Source of the DNA: Azolla caroliniana
Taxonomy: Eukaryota > Polypodiophyta
Length of the DNA stretch: 64,000 nucleotides
Assembly: GCA_043228905.1 (NCBI GenBank)
Contig: JBHGNT010000014.1
Coordinates: forward strand, 2,728,001-2,792,000
Reading direction: 5' to 3'
Every line of letters starts with the position of its first letter. Position 1 is the stretch's first letter. A model generated the notes under the pieces. That model made no database searches. It had not been told where the DNA came from and was given only the letters and a program-made list of their open reading frames with translations. The translations under genes and the position numbers were made by a program. Below, piece after piece: positions 1 to 10,175 of this stretch.

Positions 1-2170
1 ATTGCTATGTTGTCGAACACCCTCAAGTGTCTCAGATTTGGCTTGCACCCTCAACTGTCCCAGATGTCGCGACACTTTGCCTCCAGCTACGGATGTCCGA
101 TTTTAAAGATAGATAGTTGTTCTAACGGCTTCGACCCAATAAAACTTTGGCATGCTCTTCTCTTCCAACATCGCCCTGACCACTTCATCGATCGTCCGGT
201 TCTTCCACTCGGCTATGTTGTTCTGCTCCGACGTATATATGTAGGAGAATTCGCGTCGAATTCCCTCCTTCTACAAATAGCTTGAGAACTGGTCGGAAAA
301 GTATTGTTTTACATCATTGATCCTGAGGCATTTGATCTTTCGGCTAGTCTCCCTTTCGGCAAGGCTCTTCACCTTTAGGAAATAGGAGAATACTTCGCTT
401 TTCTTCTTGATCAGACATGCCCAGTTATGTTGAGTGTAGTCATCGATGAAGATTACAAAGTAACAGCTCCCACTGATGCTCACCTTCTACGACAACCCCC
501 ACACATTCGAATGTATTAAATCGAACTTGTTACGGCTCTGATTACACTCATTGGGGAATGGAAGTCGGTGTTGCTTCTCGAGTTGACAAGTTTCACAGAC
601 TTGGCCCTTTCGGCCACTAAATTTCAGTAAGCCAAAAACGATGTTCTTCGTCTGCATTTCTTGAAGCAGCGGGAAGTTGACGTGGCCGATCTGCTTGTGC
701 CATAGGTTGATATCCAATTTGACCTTTTGCCCTTTAGTGAACATATCAGGGCCGACATCATTATTCTCGAGGATAAACATCATCCCATCTCGGCGCCCTT
801 GCGCAAAAATTCAGCCTTGAACCTCCTCAATGAAGAATCTAAGATGAGTGAACTAAACATGCATTCCTTGATCGACAATCTGGCCGGCCGACACCAGGTC
901 CTTGGTGATCGTCAGGACATGCAAGATGTTCCTCATTATTCATCTATGGCTGACATGGCTCAAAGGGACGTCTCTGATGTGTTCGATGGGATGAGAGGTG
1001 TCGTCACTAGTTTCGACGACCATCGGTTGTTTCGACTTCTCTAGATAGTAGAAACATTCTTCATGTTCATCATTTGATTGGAAGCACCGGAATCCACATA
1101 CCACACCTCATTTGGTTTCGAGTTGCTTGCCACCATTGAATTGGCCTTGTGCTTCATCATGAAGGTAGAACTCGTTTCGGCTCGCCCTGAGCCTTCGGCG
1201 TAGTGCGATCTCTACCGCCTTTCTCCCTCGGCACAGCTCGATTCGGCCCTGTCCGAATCCGATTTCTTTTTCCAACACTCGCTCTCCTTGTGGCCCTTTC
1301 GGTCGCAATATCAACAGTCAGTGGCTTTTCCTTGTCGGCTTCCAGCACCACCTTGACTCCCCCTACTCGTGGAGGGTCCACTATTGTAGGCATTTCTATT
1401 ATGCCTCTGATTCTACTCTTGTCAATCACCTCCATTGTGTGCCGATCCACCTCCATGTATGGCATCTTGTTGTCAATGTGCATGCTTGTTGATGCATCCA
1501 TGTGGTTCTCCTCTACCAGGAGCATCGATTGTAAGTCGAAAAATGATCGAGGCTTCTCTCATGTTGATTGTCGTCCGAATGGGCTCGTATTTCTAAGCTA
1601 GACCACCAAGACAGATTTGTACCATCTCATTTTTGTCTACCAGAACGTTGATGGATCCTAGTGAGTCATTGATCTATTCGATCTTGGTGGTGTAGTCAGT
1701 GACCGACATACCTCCATGTGAGACATTGTTGAGCCCTTGGCGAAGCTGCAACTTCCGGACTGTGATGCTAGCGGCGAAGACCTTCTTCAGGTTCCCCCAA
1801 GCATCCTTCAACGACTTTGCATCCTTAATGTAGTTGAGCATCTAGTAGTGGACACAATATGCCAAGCACTACAAGACATAGCTTGTTGCCTGCTCCTAGG
1901 CCGAGAAATCTTTGTTAGTCGGCTTTGGAGCTACTTTGTTTGCACCTTCAATATAACTCCAGTATTTGTGGCCGAGCAGATACTAGTGCATCTTGTACTC
2001 CCAAGATGCGTAGTTGTACTTGTCAAGCTTTTCAATTGGTAAGGAACTCCCCATGGCTCTATCCATGTTCATATCCTTCACTTGTTTGAAAGACGAAAGC
2101 TTGTCTTGACTCTATGTCTTGTTCGCTTTGTTGGCTATAGAGGATCCTCAACCCTCGCGCTCTGATAACA
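1..2170 (-). mobile_element. Ty1/copia element, 5' half of internal region (gag, protease, pre-integrase, start of integrase)
   Basis: Read on the minus strand from 2066 down to 1, this is the 5' part of a copia gag-pol. In order it shows a gag N-terminus (MGSSLPIEKLDKYNY near 2054), a gag core up to about 1500, a CCHC-type knuckle with KGHKESECWKK near 1260-1230, a protease VDSGAS region near 1090-1060, a GAG-pre-integrase block with CETCQLEKQHRLPFPNEC near 610-540, and an integrase core with FVIFIDDYTQH near 460-430. The frame is broken repeatedly, so no single polyprotein can be made. The element runs off the left edge. It belongs to the same family as the minus-strand copia copies at 50400-55797 and 59965-61395, with which it shares the gag and pre-integrase blocks. 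It is a dead transposon copy, not a host gene. Confidence 0.9.
2159..2170 (-). other. Primer-binding site of the copia element
   Basis: On the minus strand the bases directly after the LTR read TGTTATCAGAGC. This is one mismatch from the plant copia consensus TGGTATCAGAGC, which is complementary to the 3' end of initiator Met-tRNA. It fixes the inner edge of the 5' LTR at 2171. Confidence 0.75.
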
Positions 2171-2525
2171 TGTAAAAGATTACGTGCAAAAACTTGTACA
2201 AACAGAAGACACAATTGGCTCGACCGAATACCATAAGACAGTTAGGAAAAAAACAGAGAGAGAGAGAAGTTGTTGTATGCTCTACCACCAAGACAACTTC
2301 TATTACAAAAAACAACACACAGTACATACAAATGTGTTCACAAAGCACTTTTTATACAAGCCTTTTACATAGGCCAACTCAAGTATTGACAAGTACTTGA
2401 ATGCTCAAAACTAAGAATCTAACACTGACTCCCAAAAATATTCCTATTACTGAAATAAGAATATCTGCCCTAACAGCCTACCGGCTCCCCGCCAATCCGG
2501 CCCATGTTGAGCTTGTCTCTCGACA
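2171..2525 (-). repeat. 5' LTR of the minus-strand copia element
   Basis: On the minus strand this 355-bp block starts TGTCGAGAGACAAGCTC at 2525 and ends TTACA at 2171, just before the primer-binding site. It aligns with the copia LTR at 50400-50690 over its first 100 bases (the CAAGCTCAACAT and GGGAGT stretches) and over a shared stretch reading CTTTTATACAAG on the plus strand. Outside the LTR (2526 onward) lies plus-strand copia RNase H of a different family, so the element inserted into that copy. The 5 bases TCTGG at 2526-2530 would be the target duplication; the partner lies left of the window. Confidence 0.75.
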
Positions 2526-2957
2526 TCTGGATTTGTTTTCACTTTTGTTGGTGGTGCCATTACATTGAGAACCAAGAAACAAGTTACTCTGGCATTATCT
2601 TTCAACAAAGTAGAATATATTGTGGCTACTTTGGTGGCTAAGGAGGGCCTTTGGTTACAATCTATTTTTTCAAAACTCGACATCATCCACATTGCCAAGT
2701 TTCGACTTTGGTGTGATAACCAATCATGCATCAAGATCATAAGGAATCCAAAATTCACTTATCAAAATAAGCATGTCCGAGCTCAGTATCATTTCTTGTG
2801 TGAATTATTTGAAGATGGTGCCTTGCAAATTAGTTATACTCCCACTCTTACATTGTGGGCTGATTTTTTGACCAAGCATGTCCTTTATCTCAAACATTGG
2901 TGATGTTGTCAAAACATTGGCCGCAAACGTGGTGCTGGTGTTAAGGGGGGCAACAAT
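2526..2957 (+). pseudogene. Ty1/copia RNase H fragment and polypurine tract
   Basis: The plus strand encodes the end of a copia pol: a VEYIVATLVAKEGLWLQ stretch at 2610-2660, then LWCDNQSCIKIIRNPKFTYQ at 2707-2765 and a C-terminal DFLTKHV block near 2860. These match the RNase H active-site neighbourhood of copia elements (CDNxSAI, NPVFHxRTKHI). A purine run AAGGGGGG at 2943-2950 is a plausible polypurine tract. The N-terminal part of this element is cut off at 2526 by the insertion of the minus-strand copia LTR. It is a truncated relic. Confidence 0.8.
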
Positions 2958-3333
2958 TAGAAGATATAATTAACTGCTTAGCTAGCAATGAGCAACTACT
3001 TAGTTAGTTGCCAAATATATAACCCCACACCACAAGTTATTATTATAAACTGTTTCATGTTAGTTGTAATTCAAAAAAGCCTACGTAATATTTACCTCCA
3101 CTTCCTCTACTATACATATAAAGACGAAGCTGGGGAACCTGAATGGGGAAGATCTGCTCTACGCATCCTTGCATCAGTTAGCTCTCATTATTAAGTTTTA
3201 GTAGTTGTACTACCAAATTGCTAGATCTAATATATCAAGTTCATTGTTGTTATTCCGTATTGTTCGTGCGCTCCTACATGCTACTAATACCTTGTACCTT
3301 GTGTCATAATCATTACAACTTACAAGAGAGAGG
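2958..3333 (+). repeat. Probable 3' LTR remnant of the preceding copia fragment
   Basis: This follows the polypurine tract of the RNase H fragment, where the 3' LTR belongs. A TATA-like AAATATATAA lies near 3012. No second copy of the LTR is in the window, so its right edge is not known. It may also contain ordinary upstream DNA of the gene that follows. Confidence 0.35.
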
Positions 3334-3542
3334 GTTAACGTTTTAGGGTTCATACAGAGCCCAACATATGGTGGAGTTAATTGTTTAGGGTTCATACAAA
3401 GCCCAATATATGGCGGGGTTAATTTTTTAGGGTTCATACAGAGGCCAACATATGTATGGCTAGGTTAATTTTTTAGGGTTCGTATAGAGGCCAACATATG
3501 GCCGGGTTAATTTTTTAGGGTTCATACAGAGGCTAATATATG
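3334..3542. repeat. 42-bp minisatellite, about five copies, each with TTTAGGG
   Basis: Copies start at 3334, 3376, 3418, 3464 and 3506, with spacings 42, 42, 46 and 42 bases. Each reads GTTAA..TTTTAGGGTTC, then ATACAGAG-CCAACATATGG with small changes. Each unit carries one telomere-like TTTAGGG word. Because 42 is a multiple of 3, the minus strand stays open through several units and gives a repeating 14-residue peptide (NPKKLTPPYIGLCM); I take that as a side effect of unit length and not as a gene. It lies 400-600 bases upstream of the start codon at 3958. Confidence 0.9.
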
Positions 3543-3559
3543 TACATATATGTATACAG

Positions 3560-3957
3560 TATATGGGCGGGTTCTTCTCTTCTCTTCTCTTTTCTCTTTT
3601 TCTCTTTTTCTCTTCTCTTCTGAATGTGAACGATATTTTTATATATGAACGAGAAAAGAAAGAAAGAAGAAGAAGAAAAGGCGCGCCTCCTCCTCCCCCA
3701 ATTGAGAAAAAGCTTCTTCCGCCATAGCCACATTTGACCTGTCTCTGTTCTCTGATCTCTGTCTCTGATCTCTGTTCTCTGTTCTCTGATCTCTGTCTGT
3801 GTTCTCTGATCTCTGATCTCTGATCTCTGATCTCTGCCTCTGATCCTGCCCCGCCCAACCCCGCCATCGCTGACCAAATCCTTCTGCATGACAGACAACC
3901 CCCTCACCCTTCCATACACATGATTTCCCCCCTGCTCCTTCTTTCTCCACCATCGCC
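3560..3957 (+). promoter_or_regulatory. CT-rich leader of the 3958 gene with a CTCTGATCT tandem repeat (3739-3848)
   Basis: The stretch is strongly pyrimidine-rich on the plus strand, as plant 5' leaders often are. From about 3739 to 3848 it consists of CTCTGATCTCTG and CTCTGTTCTCTG words in tandem with a basic period of 6-7 bases. The word GCCATAGCCA occurs at 3721-3730. No clear TATA box was fixed and the transcription start is unknown. The start codon context at 3958 (GCCATGG) is a good plant initiation context. The tandem repeat is complementary to the repeat downstream of the gene (6394-6597). Confidence 0.5.
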
Positions 3958-6333
3958 ATGGCCTTCTCTAATCTCTTCCCTCCCCTCTCCGACCACCTCC
4001 ATAGCCACAACTCCTCACTCCGCCCTTCCACCGCTGCTTCTGCCGCCTTGAAGAAGCGCTACGGTGCAGGTAATGGGAGCATAGGTATGGTGGCCCACCT
4101 TTCTCTGCTTCTCCGTGTGTCTGCAGGATTCTTTCGATTGATCACCCCCCTAAACCTCAATGCTGCAGGAAAGGGAAGGCGGAAATTGCTCGGTGTGGTC
4201 ATGGAGGAGGAGCCCGTGAGCGATGCTATGGTGAGACCTGTGATGAATGGAAAGGACGGTGCAGGCAAAGAGAATGCAGGAGCCATGGAAACCTCGAAGA
4301 GGAGGAGGAAGAAGAATGGAGAGAAGATGGATACAGCATCCTTGATCCTGCATCGGCCTGTTACTACTCAGTCTTCTCTGATTCTTCCTCTGCTTACTGC
4401 AGAACCCCATCTTGATCAGCCCTTCCTGCAGATCAGGAGAGTGTTAGAGAGCAAACCAGTGAATGCTACCGCGGTGAATCAAGCAGCCATGGCGGAAAGC
4501 TTCGGCGGCCTGCATCAGATTAAACCCAGTCCCACGAAGACAGAAGAAGAAGAAGACGAGTTGAGGGCTCATATTCATCAGATGAAGCCGAGCAGGAAGA
4601 AGAATGGCTATGGCAATGGTACAGATCCAAGGTTGAGTAATGATAACAGTGAACAGGCTATGTCAAGCTCCATCTGCAATCCGATCGATCTCGGCCTTAC
4701 TGCACTAGATCATGGAGCCTTGCGTTTGCGACAGAGATCATCATCAGGAACGCCTGCAGTCGACCACGATATCCATGGTAATTATGCAGAGAATCAGAGA
4801 CGGAAATCGACCTCTGTACCCGGCATCCATGGCCATGTAGCAGGAAGTATGAATAGGCGACCATGGTGGAGCTTCACCACCATCTCTGATGTCCGACCTC
4901 GGGCCACCATAGCCGAGCGCGTGATGCCGCAAACAGAAGGGATGTCTCAGACAGGGCCTGGCATCGCCATGCCGTTCAAGAAGAAGAATCAGTCGGAAGC
5001 TAACTGTGCAGGAGAAGGTGTTGAAGAAGACAGAGGGATCTCACAGAGATCTGCACCAGCAATGGCGAAGAAGGAGAAGAAGATTGAGTTCTCAGATCAT
5101 GAAGAAGGTGAAGAACAAGAACAAGGACAGGCATCGTGCGTGCAGACACAGATCTGTTCGAATAGGATCGTCGCCATAGCCAGTAGTGATACTGAGAAGG
5201 AGATGAAGCCGAACAGGAAGAAGCTGATCTGCGTCGATGATCTGCGTCCCATCTCGGATCAGCCATGGCGGCTCAGTCCCCTCAGATCCAAACCTTCGCC
5301 TATGTTTCCATTGAACCATCCTGTCGGCAAAAAACCTTCTCTTTCTTCTTCTTCTTCTTCTTCTCCTCCTCCTTCTGCTGCTGCTGCTGCTGCTGCTTCA
5401 ATATCTGGTTATGGCGGTGGCTATGGAATCACAGGAAGCAGTGTTAAGGCGAGCTTCTCTGTGCAACACAGACTGTCTCCTTTCAAGAGCTTCCAGCTTC
5501 AGCCATTAAAGCTCGGCGACTGCCATCCCTGTGAACGGAGATTAATTCCTTCCGCGACCATCAGACCATACGTCTCCCCCTCCAAGACCACTCCTCTGCA
5601 GCCTGTGAACGCCATAACCACATTGAAGCTAGAAGAAGAAGAAGGTTCTCTGTCATCTGACTACATGGCGGGCATAGCCAAGCTCCACAGTGAATATAAC
5701 AAGAAACTCTGCAGATCCAAGAGATCGGAGTATATTAACCCTAATTCCTCTTCCTCTTCCAGACATTGCGTGCAGAAGCAACCACCATCGCTGTCACTTG
5801 CCCAGAATCTATCACCATTCTCATCGCATGTGCAGAATCGATCATCATCACCATTATCTCTACCATCTTCAGCTCTGCGTCGTGTCGCCAGATCAGACAC
5901 AGTAGTACTGGAACCTCCTCCTGTGTGGAAGCTCCCATCGCCTCCACCATCGATGATTCCTAGCCTTCCCACTAGAAATAATTACAAGAAGAAGAGTGCA
6001 AGCTCCATTGATTCTTCAGTCCGCAGTTACAGTACTCACTCTACCTTTGGCGAAAATAATGTTGCGATTAAGCTCCCCAACAGGTCATCCTCTGTAGCTA
6101 AATCTAGTCTGGGTTTCGATCAGAGCAGTATTGGACGGCCTAACAGTATCAATGATCTGATGGCCAAGAAGAAGGAGAAGGAGGCTATGAGGAAGAAGCT
6201 TGACAAGGTGAAGCAGAAGGAGGAGATGAACTGTGAGGCACTGATTGCAGGAGTGGATGGTGGTAGGAGAAGAAGAGGAAGAAGCTCCTCCATTGTTTCC
6301 ATGAGGCCGCCATCGCTGATGGATTATATTTAG
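3958..6333 (+). CDS. Unknown Ser/Lys-rich 791-residue protein, intronless frame
   Basis: This is an uninterrupted 791-codon frame from an ATG in good context to TAG, GC-richer than its surroundings. I do not recognise the family. It is low-complexity throughout. It has acidic runs (TEEEEDE near residue 195, EEGEEQEQ near 388, LEEEEG near 555), a poly-Ser to poly-Ala tract (SSSSSSSSPPPSAAAAAAA, residues 464-482) and a Gly/Tyr patch (GYGGGYG, near 487). The Ser/Pro-rich region runs to about residue 720, then comes a Lys-rich helix likely to form a coiled coil (MAKKKEKEAMRKKLDKVKQKEE, about 731-752) and a basic tail (GRRRRGRSSS). No signal peptide or membrane segment is evident. The basic clusters would suit a nuclear protein, which is inference. 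Possible splice sites exist inside (GCAG/GTAATG at 4068, acceptors CTGCAG near 4124 and 4169), so the true start could be the ATG at 4201. Reality as a gene rests on frame length alone. Confidence 0.6.
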   Translation: MAFSNLFPPLSDHLHSHNSSLRPSTAASAALKKRYGAGNGSIGMVAHLSLLLRVSAGFFRLITPLNLNAAGKGRRKLLGVVMEEEPVSDAMVRPVMNGKDGAGKENAGAMETSKRRRKKNGEKMDTASLILHRPVTTQSSLILPLLTAEPHLDQPFLQIRRVLESKPVNATAVNQAAMAESFGGLHQIKPSPTKTEEEEDELRAHIHQMKPSRKKNGYGNGTDPRLSNDNSEQAMSSSICNPIDLGLTALDHGALRLRQRSSSGTPAVDHDIHGNYAENQRRKSTSVPGIHGHVAGSMNRRPWWSFTTISDVRPRATIAERVMPQTEGMSQTGPGIAMPFKKKNQSEANCAGEGVEEDRGISQRSAPAMAKKEKKIEFSDHEEGEEQEQGQASCVQTQICSNRIVAIASSDTEKEMKPNRKKLICVDDLRPISDQPWRLSPLRSKPSPMFPLNHPVGKKPSLSSSSSSSPPPSAAAAAAASISGYGGGYGITGSSVKASFSVQHRLSPFKSFQLQPLKLGDCHPCERRLIPSATIRPYVSPSKTTPLQPVNAITTLKLEEEEGSLSSDYMAGIAKLHSEYNKKLCRSKRSEYINPNSSSSSRHCVQKQPPSLSLAQNLSPFSSHVQNRSSSPLSLPSSALRRVARSDTVVLEPPPVWKLPSPPPSMIPSLPTRNNYKKKSASSIDSSVRSYSTHSTFGENNVAIKLPNRSSSVAKSSLGFDQSSIGRPNSINDLMAKKKEKEAMRKKLDKVKQKEEMNCEALIAGVDGGRRRRGRSSSIVSMRPPSLMDYI

Positions 6334-6393
6334 CAGAGATTTTTCCATATCCTTCTGTCATCATCATCAACACAAACATATATGTCATTTATA

Positions 6394-6597
6394 TATCATC
6401 GATCTCAATCAATCAATCAGAGATCAAGCAATCAAAGATCGATCAATCAGAGATTTATCAATCAGAGATCAAGCCATCAGAGATCAATCAATCAGAGATA
6501 ACGCAATCAAAGATCAATCAATCAGAGATCAATCAATCAGAGATCAATCAATCAGAGATCAAGCAATCAAAGATCAATCAATCAGAGATCAAACCCG
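6394..6597. repeat. Tandem repeat of AATCAGAGATCAATC units, complementary to the upstream leader repeat
   Basis: About a dozen imperfect copies of a 12-20 base unit built from ATCAGAGATC and AATCAATC begin 60 bases after the stop codon of the 3958 frame. The core ATCAGAGATCA is the reverse complement of the TGATCTCTGAT core of the leader repeat at 3739-3848. If both lie in the transcript, the 5' and 3' untranslated regions could pair. Confidence 0.85.
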
Positions 6598-7142
6598 GAA
6601 CCTGCAAGCAGATGGCGAAGAAGATCAAGGCCAAGGTGAAGATGGAGGTGATGATGAAGACGAAGCAGAGGTTCTTTTTTTCCCCCATGTCTGACAGTCA
6701 ATCATCAACTACGACAACAGCACGCATAAAATGTAATCAGCTCCGAATCATAGAATCATAGATCAAACCAAAAAGCTGCCAAGAAGATGGAGAATGGAGG
6801 GAGGATGATGGTGAAAATGCATATGCATATGCATATGCAGGATGGATATGGCGATGGCAATGGCGATCTCTCTCTCTCTCACTGCACGGATAGACATTTG
6901 GATTTTGGGTTGTATGAGAAGAATCAAAGAAGAAGAGGAAGTTAGAGCAACAAAAACAGTGAAATCAGAGAGAGAGTGAATTTCATTTGGAAATATGATG
7001 AATTTGGAGTGTTTTTAATGAATGGAATTTGAGAGGGAACCCAACCAGAACCTTAAAATGAGAAGAAATGAAGAAGAAAAGCGATTGATTCTTGATATAT
7101 ATATATATAAATACACTGTTATACATATATGATTATATCGTT

Positions 7143-7173
<31 letters not shown>

Positions 7174-7244
7174 ATGTATGTATGTATGAGGGATCTCTCT
7201 CATTCATACATATAAACTTGTCAAAGGGCAGGAGTAGGGTCAAG
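6598..7244. other. 3' flank with microsatellites, no gene
   Basis: No convincing gene. A short open stretch at 6612 starting ATGGCGAAGAAGATCAAGG resembles lysine-rich parts of the preceding protein but stops soon. Simple repeats: ATGCAT units at 6816-6838, (CT)n at 6868-6880, (TA)n at 7097-7111, and (GT)n followed by (GTAT)n at 7142-7188. Confidence 0.6.
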
Positions 7245-7274
7245 GTTTAGGGTTTTTTTAGGGTTTAGGGTTTA
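7245..7274 (+). repeat. Interstitial telomere-like tract (TTTAGGG)n
   Basis: Three TTTAGGG words, one separated by an expanded T run, followed by TTTA. This is the Arabidopsis-type plant telomere repeat, which also occurs as short interstitial 'telo-box' sequence. Confidence 0.7.
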
Positions 7275-9724
7275 ATGGAGCCCTGCGGATAGCATGACGG
7301 GAGGATCGATTTGACTCTCCATCAATCCATAGCATGAACGCGTGCCTTGCCCCCAAGGGGTGGGGTGTCAAAATGTGCTTCGTGGCCGTTCCAAAGAATT
7401 AAACGCAATGTGCATCGTGGGCATTCGGAAGAATTTAAAGAAGACATCATGAGGACCATTCGGGGTTTTGTATTTTGGCCGGATCCTAGGCAGGTTCTGT
7501 GCGAAGTTGTTCAAACATAACATATTTACTGTGTCCGCAGCTCATTCTTGCTCGAAATTTATCACCTTTGTGCGTGTGCTTGTGTTTGTAGATTGTGTGA
7601 GTAAAGCATGACATATAGTGGAGACTAATTTGGTCACCAACCTGATGACTATGACCCGTGAACTCAGGTGAGATACTCTTGAGATTCATGTCGGTACAGG
7701 GGGGATTGGCCAAATGCCATCGCAAGTTGGTTTTGTGATCAAGGGAAGGTATATCCCCTTCAGTTGACTCATTGCTAAATGACAATAGGATGGGATTCGA
7801 ATAATCCTAGCCAAGATTAAGGACTTCTTATTGCATCGAAAGTAGTGGATACTTGAATAACACGTTGGGTAAGCCTCACTCTCTTCTTAAATAGTAAACA
7901 TTGATAGTCCACGTCTCCTTTGTCTCTTCATGGGATATTTTTCGTAGCATACTTTTTGTGTCGACGTTTTTCTTCACTACACATTCTCCTTGTTTTTTCA
8001 TTTGGGAATCTTCTTCCCTTGGAAGGGTTGATTTACACATAAAGAGCTTTGTAGTGCTAGAAGGCACAAAACGTTGGCAACAATCTATTAGCCTTTTTTC
8101 AACGTTCTTGGCTTTCTATCTATATGCTATTATTGAGCAAAATGAGCCATCCGAGCCCTAGTAGTGTTTGTGGGGGCAAATAAACCCCAATATGACGTAA
8201 AATCTTCCATCCATTGCTTAAACCCACCGAAGAGTTGCTTTTTATGCAACTAGTATGCAAACTAAACCTCGAAGATTTGTAGTTGTTCCACGAGACGAGG
8301 ATTGTTGTGAATGATGTCTTTCAGAAATGGAGGTACTTTACATCATGGAAGACAAGTTTGAGCGCTTTGAATATAGTGACGCCATTATGTTTTGTTTCCT
8401 TTTAAACATTGTTTTTATGTGTACCTTTTATGTAACTTCTTTCTCACGTCTCTTGAGATTGCTTGCATATGTCAATTTTCTCCTTAGGCACTCTATGTAT
8501 TAGATGTTGAAGTCCTGCTACATCCACTTTGAAATATAGTCAAATCCAAAATGTGATCATCCAACTTTTGAAGAATTAGTTTGGATAACGGGATTTGTTA
8601 TGCTTGGGACAGATATTTAGGATCAAGCTTCGAACACTATATCACACATGTTTCACCAAATTAAATCGTTACCATCTTTGACCGTCTAAACATTACTTAG
8701 CCATACATATTATAGTCCATTCCTTGTATGTACTCTTCCGTACCATTAAGCTCATATTTTGTCTTGTGTGAGACAAGACATTGGAGCACTGACAAGCAAA
8801 CTCACATATTGCATGTTTACCTTCCCCAAATCTAGAAGTTTATGGGTATCTACTACCTTCAATCACATCCAAGCTCACTCCCTTGCCCCACATTTTCAAC
8901 CTTCACCTATCCATGTGCACTTTCCTCTCTTATCCAAAATGTGTGCTTCCAATTGCAACTCTCATTCGTAAAATTTCTTGATCATCGAGACTTGCTTGTC
9001 AACTCCACATAATTATGTGAATGTGTTTCATTAATTAAACCTCTCTCTCTCTCTCTCTAACCTAACTACAAAACCATATTCTTTGTGGAACATGGAAATC
9101 GTATACATCGATACATGTTAGAGCCCATCCCATTTTCTGTCGTTCAAACCATTGCTTCCATGCAACTTAGTTCACATGCATTGCGATGTGAGACGGGGCG
9201 TTGCGGCACAAGTGATGAGATTGGTCGATTATGAACACTTTACCCTAAACAAGTTTGAGATACAAGAGAAAAACAAATTTTGAGATGGACACTTTGCCCT
9301 AAACACTTTTTAATGCTTCTTGTTTCATTTTTCTCTTGCATCAATCAAAGTTGGAAACTTGCTTATTTACAATCGTTCATGTACATAACTATCTTTTTTC
9401 TTAAGCATCATTAAGATGTGGGTTGTTGCAAACGGGTACTATCTTCAATACGATTATATACGGGCTTTCACATCTAAAATCTAGTCTTTATGTCTCTAGT
9501 CTTTCTTTAGCAAAAATGCATAAAATATCATCTATGTTGATGGTTCTGGTTGAAAAAGCATATCACTTCCTTATTATTCCATGCCTTTCCTTTATGTATT
9601 GAAGAGGCAAAACTTTCATTTATTTGGTATCAAGATCTAAAGCTTGACTTTTAGCTAGCAAGTTATTAGATGATTGGTGATCACAAGTATAGTATCCTGT
9701 TAACTATCCATGATAGATATTATA
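7275..9724. other. AT-rich region, no gene recognised
   Basis: Open frames here are short, scattered on both strands and show no family motif. A (CT)n tract lies at 9041-9058. A block at 9079-9260 is repeated in diverged form at 21840-22040. Confidence 0.55.
9079..9260. repeat. Dispersed repeat, copy 1
   Basis: This block and 21840-22040 share a series of words in the same order: AAAACCATATTC, ACATGGAA, ATGTTAGAGCCCATC, AAACCATT, CTTCCATRCRACTTAGTTCACA, GGCACAAGTGATGAGA (GGTACAAGTGATGAGA in the other copy) and CCCTAAACAAGTTTG (CCCAAAAAAAGTTTG). No element type could be assigned. Confidence 0.55.
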
Positions 9725-10175
9725 TGAGCAAAAAGGGCGAAAGTTTGAAAGAGGTGGGATCCACAATTTATTTGATAAAAAAGAGCTAAAGTTGAAAGAG
9801 GCAAGGTCCCAACTTATTTGATAAATGTTATAAAGTGAAACACATGAAAAAACTTGATTTGTAAAATATATAATGCCGGAATTCTCTAGTTTGATTAAAA
9901 ATGAGTCTCTTTTCTTTTACTTTTTGCAATTCTCTAGTTTGATTAAATGAGTCTCTTTTCTTCTATTTTTCACAATTCCAATTTGATTAAATGAGGATTT
10001 TTTCCTCTTGTTTTTTGGATCAAATATAATCTATATGTTAAACATGATAAGACAAAAAGAACTTGGTGTCCCTACCCCAAATGAGGATCTTTTTCTTCTA
10101 TTTTTTGCATCAAATGTAATATATATGTTGAACAACATGATAACATAGAAAAACTTGTTGTCCCTAGCCCATCGT
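9725..10175. repeat. Cluster of local tandem duplications
   Basis: Three duplicated units follow one another. A unit of about 48 bp (GAAAGTTTGAAAGAGGT... TTATTTGATAAA) occurs near 9740 and 9787. A 46-48 bp unit starting ATTCTCTAGTTTGATTAAA occurs at 9881, 9929 and, diverged, 9975. A unit of about 90 bp starting TCAAATATAATCTATATGTT occurs at 10020 and 10110. All copies are direct and imperfect. This fits replication slippage or unequal exchange in non-coding DNA. Confidence 0.75.

Noticed and set aside
3460-4031. Overlapping minus-strand frames with RDQRSEIRDQR-type repeats
   Set aside because: These are the antisense of the CTCTGAT leader repeat of the 3958 gene; repeat translation, not a gene.
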